In this document: positions 52,945-56,714 of the stretch, piece after piece
Layout of the letters: every line of letters begins with the position of its first letter
How positions within the stretch are numbered: position 1 is the first letter of the stretch
DNA from: Pseudomonadota bacterium
GTDB lineage: Bacteria; Pseudomonadota; Alphaproteobacteria; Rhodospirillales; Magnetospirillaceae
Length of the DNA stretch: 56,714 bases
Reading direction: 5' to 3'
Assembly: GCA_021782815.1 (NCBI GenBank)
Contig: JAJXUO010000016.1
Span: 1 to 56,714 of the forward strand
The notes under the pieces: model-generated
The model's database searches: none
Told to the model about the DNA's origin: nothing
What the model saw: only the letters and a program-made list of their open reading frames with translations
Program-made: the position numbers and the translations under genes

Positions 52945-54072
52945 TTATTGCAGCTGCGCCGGCAACTGGCCGCTTTTCACCGCCCCCGAGGTCATGGGCA
53001 CCGCCGTGGGTTCCTTGTTGTTGCGCAACAGCACCACGGTGATGCGACGGTTGCGCGGATCGGCGGGATTGCTTTTCACCAGGGGGTCGGTATCGGCGCG
53101 GCCCTCGACGCGGTCGATGCGGCCGCGCGGCACGCCGGCATCCATCAGGGCGCGGCGGGTGGCCAGGGCGCGGTCGGCCGATAGCTCCCAGTTGCCGTAA
53201 TTGCCCTGGCTGGTGAAAGGGGTGCTGTCGGTATAGCCGGAAATGGCGATTTTTTCCGGCAGCATCTTCACCACCCGGCCCACCAGCTCCAGCAGGGCGC
53301 GGGTATGGCCGTACATGTCGGGCGAGCCCTTGGGGAACATGGACAGCCCCTCCTGATCGACGATCTGGATGCGCAGGCCTTCCGGCGTATTGTCCACCAT
53401 CAGGCTGTTGCCCAGCTTCGACAGCTCGGGAATGGAATTCATGGCCTGATTGAGGGCCTGCTTGGCGCGGTTGAACTGTTCCTGTTCGCGTTCGGCGTTG
53501 GCCTTGATGATTTCGGCCTCCGACATCGCCACCGCCTTGCCCTGGCCGCTTTGACCGCCTGCGGCGCTGCCGGGGCCCTGCGCGGAACCGCCACCGCCGG
53601 CCCCCTGGGCGGCGGTGGCGCCCTTGATCTGCGAGGCGCCGGGATGCATGCCGGCGCCGATGCCTTCCTTCTTGCCCATGCCGGCGTTGTCGTCGGGCGA
53701 AACGCCTTCCCCTTCACCCTGGCCGCCTTCCTTGGGATCGGTCAGGGCATCGCCGCCCTGGCCGATGGTGGGCGGCGGCAGCGACAGGGTGAAGCTGGGG
53801 GTGGTGCCGTTGGACGACATGGCGCCTTCGCCCACCACCTTGCCGCCCAGCATGCCGCCGGCGCCGCTGGTGGATTCCGAAACCGAGGTGGGGGCGAAAT
53901 AATCGGCCACGCCCTGCAACTGTTCCTCGGTCACGGCGTTCAGCAGCCACAACAGCAGGAAGAAGGCCATCATGGCGGTCACGAAATCGGCATAGGCCAC
54001 CTTCCAGGCGCCGCCGTGATGGCCGCCATGGCCTTTCTTGATCCGCTTGATGATGATGGGTTGTTCGGCCAT
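52945..54072 (-). CDS. motB: Flagellar motor protein MotB
   Basis: Stator subunit anchored to peptidoglycan. It has 375 aa. A cytoplasmic basic tail and one membrane helix (YADFVTAMMAFFLLLWLLNA) carry the proton-binding Asp near residue 29. A long Gly/Ala/Gln-rich periplasmic linker (about 60-190) follows. The C-terminal OmpA-like domain has ISGYTDSTPFTSQGNYGNWE, LSADRALATRRALMDAGV and DPRNRRITVVLLRN. The linker is long for the family. It lies 49 bp downstream of motA. Confidence 0.95.
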   Translation of the reverse strand: MAEQPIIIKRIKKGHGGHHGGAWKVAYADFVTAMMAFFLLLWLLNAVTEEQLQGVADYFAPTSVSESTSGAGGMLGGKVVGEGAMSSNGTTPSFTLSLPPPTIGQGGDALTDPKEGGQGEGEGVSPDDNAGMGKKEGIGAGMHPGASQIKGATAAQGAGGGGSAQGPGSAAGGQSGQGKAVAMSEAEIIKANAEREQEQFNRAKQALNQAMNSIPELSKLGNSLMVDNTPEGLRIQIVDQEGLSMFPKGSPDMYGHTRALLELVGRVVKMLPEKIAISGYTDSTPFTSQGNYGNWELSADRALATRRALMDAGVPRGRIDRVEGRADTDPLVKSNPADPRNRRITVVLLRNNKEPTAVPMTSGAVKSGQLPAQLQ

Positions 54073-54121
54073 GTCCCGCTATCGTCGGCTGTTCGGTCTG
54101 GGGCGGAGAGGGTAGAGACTA

Positions 54122-54982
54122 TCAGTCCGGCGGCAGGTTGGTCACCACTTCTTCCAGCTCGGCGAAGCTGGGGCGCACGTGATGCGCCAGGGTCTTGCGG
54201 CCGAATTCGATGGAAACCTGCGGCGCGTAGCCCATCATATGGGCCAGAAGGCAGGCCTTGATGCAGTTCAGATATTCGCTCTCGGTCTTATAGATCAGAT
54301 CGAGGATGCGGCCGAACGGCGCGAAAAAGCCATAGGACAGCAGCACGCCCATGAAGGTGCCGCACAAGGCGGCGCCGATGAGGTGGCCCAGCACTTCCGG
54401 CGGCTCGGTGATGGAGCCCATGGTGTGGATCACGCCCAGCACGGCGGCAACGATACCGAGGGCGGGCATGGCGTCCGACATGGTGGTGATGGCGTTGGCG
54501 ATCAGCGAAATATGGTGGTGATGCGCCTCGATCTCGGCATCGATGATGGATTCCACCTCATGGGCGTTGTTGGTGCCCAGGGTCAGCAGGCGCAGATAGT
54601 CGCAGAGGAATTCGCGGGTGTGATGATCGGCAGAGAATTTGGGAAACCGCTGGAACAAGGGGCTTTCGTCGGGCTTTTCCACATGGCTTTCCAGGGCCAG
54701 ATCGCCCTTGGTCTTGGCCAGCTTGAACACCGAATAGAGCATGCTCAGAAGCTCGACATAGGCGGCTTTGTCGAAACGCGAGCCCTTGATCATGGTGCCC
54801 ATGGCCTTGCCCAGGCCCAGCACCACATCCTTGGGGTTGCCGATGATGAAACTGCCTATGGCGGCGCCCAGAATGATGATCCACTCGAAGGGCTGGATCA
54901 GAACACCGATTTCGCCGCCATTGCCGACATAGCCGCCCATGACGGAGCCGATGACGACAATCATGCCGATGATCACGAACAT
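54122..54982 (-). CDS. motA: Flagellar motor stator protein MotA
   Basis: Proton channel subunit of the flagellar stator. It has 286 aa with four membrane helices (about 1-25, 30-50, 170-190, 205-225). Features are VMGGYVGNGGEIGVLIQPFE, the cytoplasmic loop with SPLFQRFPKF, DAMPALGIVAAVLGVIHTMG and ALCGTFMGVLLSYGFFAP with LLAHMMGYAPQ near the end. It is transcribed with motB and divergent from the flavin reductase gene. Confidence 0.96.
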   Translation of the reverse strand: MFVIIGMIVVIGSVMGGYVGNGGEIGVLIQPFEWIIILGAAIGSFIIGNPKDVVLGLGKAMGTMIKGSRFDKAAYVELLSMLYSVFKLAKTKGDLALESHVEKPDESPLFQRFPKFSADHHTREFLCDYLRLLTLGTNNAHEVESIIDAEIEAHHHHISLIANAITTMSDAMPALGIVAAVLGVIHTMGSITEPPEVLGHLIGAALCGTFMGVLLSYGFFAPFGRILDLIYKTESEYLNCIKACLLAHMMGYAPQVSIEFGRKTLAHHVRPSFAELEEVVTNLPPD

Positions 54983-55154
54983 TAAAGATTACCCTTTACC
55001 CCAGCCCACGCCAAACACCGGGAAGAATGCAATAAAATGCGCCACTTGTCGCCAATCATGCGCATGGTAGCGTATAAAAATATGGATTCCAGGGAAAAGC
55101 TGTGGGAAAGCAATTGAACAGAGTGGGGGTCATCCCAAACTTGAGGGGGTGTTC

Positions 55155-55670
55155 ATGCAAAATAAGGGGACAGGGGTGACGGCGATCGATCAGCGGACTT
55201 TCCGCAAGGCCTTGGGATGCTTCGCCACCGGCGTGACAATCGTCACAAGCACGGACGCGGAGGGGCGGCCCGTGGGACTGACGGTGAGCGCTTTCACCTC
55301 GCTGTCGTTGGAGCCGCCGCTGGTGCTGGTGTGCCTCGATAAGAAAACGTCGTGCCTGAACGCCTTTCGCGCCGCCGGGCATTTCGCCGTGCATGTGCTG
55401 CGCGACAGTCAGCGCGATCTTTCGGGTCGTTTCGCCATTCGTGGCGGCGATAAATGGCAGGGCATCGCCTTCGAGCGGCGGACCACCGGCGCCCCCATTC
55501 TGCCAGGCTGCCTGGCGGTGGCCGATTGCCGCATCCAGGAGGTGCTGGAAGGCGGCGATCACCTGATCTTCATCGGCCGTGTCGAGGGACTGGAATTTTC
55601 CGAAGCCGGCGGGCCGCTGCTTTACTTCCGCGGCGCCTACGGCGAAATGGGCTGCAGCAATATTCCCTGA
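55155..55670 (+). CDS. Flavin reductase-like, FMN-binding protein
   Basis: A 171-aa split-barrel protein that probably reduces or binds FMN. It has RTFRKALGCFATGVTIVTS, GLTVSAFTSLSLEPPLVLV, LDKKTSCLNAFRAAGHFAVH and HLIFIGRVEGLEF, typical of the flavin reductase components of two-component monooxygenases. I chose ATG 55155 because GAGGGGG lies five bases upstream; a GTG at 55149 is too close to it. An alpha/beta hydrolase follows 20 bp later, so they may act together, but no partner oxygenase is seen. Confidence 0.85.
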   Translation: MQNKGTGVTAIDQRTFRKALGCFATGVTIVTSTDAEGRPVGLTVSAFTSLSLEPPLVLVCLDKKTSCLNAFRAAGHFAVHVLRDSQRDLSGRFAIRGGDKWQGIAFERRTTGAPILPGCLAVADCRIQEVLEGGDHLIFIGRVEGLEFSEAGGPLLYFRGAYGEMGCSNIP

Positions 55671-55690
55671 CAGGGCGGGAGATCACCATC

Positions 55691-56533
55691 ATGCGGCAGG
55701 ATCATGTGCAGGGATTGGCCTCGCACGGTTTTTACCGGTTGGCCTATCGCGAATGGGGCGATGCCGACAATCCGCGCGTGCTGTTCTGCGTGCATGGGCT
55801 GACCCGCAATGCCGCCGATTTCGATCTTCTGGCCGAAACCCTGGCGCCGCGCATGCGGGTGGTGGCGGTGGACCTGCCCGGCCGGGGCGACAGCGACTGG
55901 CTGCCGGTGAAAACCGATTATGCCCTGCCCACCTACCTCAATGCCTGCGCCACCCTGCTGGCCCGCCTCAATGTCCGGCAGGTGGACTGGCTGGGCACCT
56001 CGCTGGGAGGATTGGTGGGGATGAGCCTGGCGGCCCTGCCGGGATCCCCCATCGCCAGATTGATCCTCAATGATATCGGCCCGGTGATGCCGGCCGCACC
56101 GCTGCGCCGCATCGCCGCCGGTGTGGGGCTGGGCGGAAATTTCGCCGATCTGGAGGCGGTGGAGGCCTATCTGCGCCTGGCCATGGCCACTTTCGGCGTG
56201 CGCGAGGACGCGCATTGGCGCCATCTGGCCGTCAGCAGCAGCCGCCCGGACGGAAAAGGCGGCCTGCGACTGCATTACGATCCGGGCATCGCCCTGGTGT
56301 TCAATGATCCCAAGGTGCTGGAGGGGGCCGAGCTCTGGCCGCTGTGGGAGATGATCCATTGCCCGGTTCTGCTGCTGCGCGGCGCCGAGTCCGATCTGTT
56401 GACCGCCGCCGACGCCCAGGCCATGACACGGCGCGGCCCCAAGGCCACCCTGGTGGAATTTCCCGGCTGCGGCCATGCCCCGCCGCTGATGGAGGCCGGG
56501 CAGATCGCCGCGTTGGTCGACTGGCTGACATAA
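55691..56533 (+). CDS. Alpha/beta hydrolase
   Basis: A 280-aa alpha/beta-fold hydrolase. The oxyanion-hole region is FCVHGLTRNAADFD, the nucleophile elbow WLGTSLGGLVGMSLA (Ser near 104), the acid probably the Asp in LRGAESDLLTA, and the His in FPGCGHAPPLM. Cap-domain helices lie at about 140-200. The substrate is unknown; the sequence recalls carboxylic-ester hydrolases. I chose ATG 55691 with GGGAG upstream. It ends in a strong terminator. Confidence 0.88.
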   Translation: MRQDHVQGLASHGFYRLAYREWGDADNPRVLFCVHGLTRNAADFDLLAETLAPRMRVVAVDLPGRGDSDWLPVKTDYALPTYLNACATLLARLNVRQVDWLGTSLGGLVGMSLAALPGSPIARLILNDIGPVMPAAPLRRIAAGVGLGGNFADLEAVEAYLRLAMATFGVREDAHWRHLAVSSSRPDGKGGLRLHYDPGIALVFNDPKVLEGAELWPLWEMIHCPVLLLRGAESDLLTAADAQAMTRRGPKATLVEFPGCGHAPPLMEAGQIAALVDWLT

Positions 56534-56568
56534 AAAAAGCGCCGGCTTTTCCAGGGCCGGCGCTTTTT
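56534..56568 (+). terminator. Rho-independent terminator after the alpha/beta hydrolase
   Basis: A 13-bp perfect stem (56534-56546 with 56556-56568) rich in GC in the middle, with A and T runs at its base, so it can act in both directions. Confidence 0.93.
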
Positions 56569-56587
56569 GATTGTGCCTTTTGGTTTT

Positions 56588-56714
56588 ATACCAAGTCGCG
56601 ATGAGTTTGACTCATCGCGACGCCGGTTAGGAGCAAGGCGACGCGCGCCTGATGGCGCGAAGCCAAGGGTTTCGGAGAAACCCGCCCGGCGTATGAGGGT
56701 GCAGTGATCGGTTC
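56588..56714. repeat. Dispersed repeat family I, copy cut by window end
   Basis: Starts ATACCAAG with a 10-bp hairpin (56596-56605 with 56611-56620). It then runs through the same sequence as 1-33 and 62-114, with two changes and without the 35-base insertion of copy 1. The window ends inside the third hairpin. Confidence 0.85.

Overview
This 56.7-kb, GC-rich window reads as a chromosomal segment of an alphaproteobacterium of the Rhodospirillales, most like Magnetospirillum and its relatives. The evidence is the gene order from rpsB to lpxB, the use of LpxI (DUF1009) in lipid A synthesis, a sigma-54-type glnB promoter, an alphaproteobacterial LexA box (GTTC-N7-GTTC) at dinB, a single Rsh-type (p)ppGpp enzyme after rpoZ, and motAB with a bacteriohemerythrin. 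The genus is an inference. Both ends lie inside copies of one dispersed hairpin-rich repeat, so the window is probably a whole draft contig broken at repeats.

Layout. 1-182: repeat. 183-15781: a small divergent unknown gene, then one long co-directional run: rpsB, tsf, pyrH, frr, uppS, cdsA, dxr, rseP, bamA, skp-like, lpxD, fabZ, lpxA, lpxI, lpxB and a glyoxalase-like gene. It covers translation, UMP kinase, isoprenoid and phospholipid precursors, outer-membrane protein assembly and lipid A. 15823-19220: three minus-strand genes, the main accessory locus. 19517-24981: gltA, gltX, comEC and a small unknown gene. 25140-28948: a FetAB/YbbLM-type ABC exporter, yajQ, a GlxA-type AraC regulator divergent from a DJ-1/PfpI (isonitrile hydratase-like) gene, and tRNA-His. 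28999-32319: a PLP aminotransferase divergent from glnB-glnA. 32344-40614: SOS-controlled dinB, pncC, pgpA, a HAD dehalogenase, soluble lytic transglycosylase, dapA, smpB, hemerythrin, uracil-DNA glycosylase and a NYN-domain protein. 40693-48304: folK, rpoZ, rsh, pdxJ, acpS, lepB, rnc, era, recO. 48297-56533: an NsrR-like Rrf2 regulator, parC, a sulfotransferase, bpt, motB, motA, a flavin reductase and an alpha/beta hydrolase. 56534-56714: terminator and repeat.

The most interesting locus is 15823-19220. The middle protein (376 aa) has the layout of the B component of tripartite alpha-helical pore-forming toxins (ClyA/Hbl/Nhe/Ahl/Smh superfamily): long helices on both sides of a hydrophobic hairpin of about 65 residues. 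The upstream 401-aa protein shares an N-terminal motif with it but has a hydrophilic centre. The downstream 276-aa protein is helical without a large hydrophobic head. I infer a three-component pore-forming system, apparently without signal peptides. A 182-bp non-coding element with 17-bp terminal inverted repeats sits between the first and second gene, and its core recurs in opposite orientation near 52.8 kb.

No rRNA, CRISPR array, intact insertion sequence or prophage was seen. Functions are read from motifs and family knowledge; no database search was possible.
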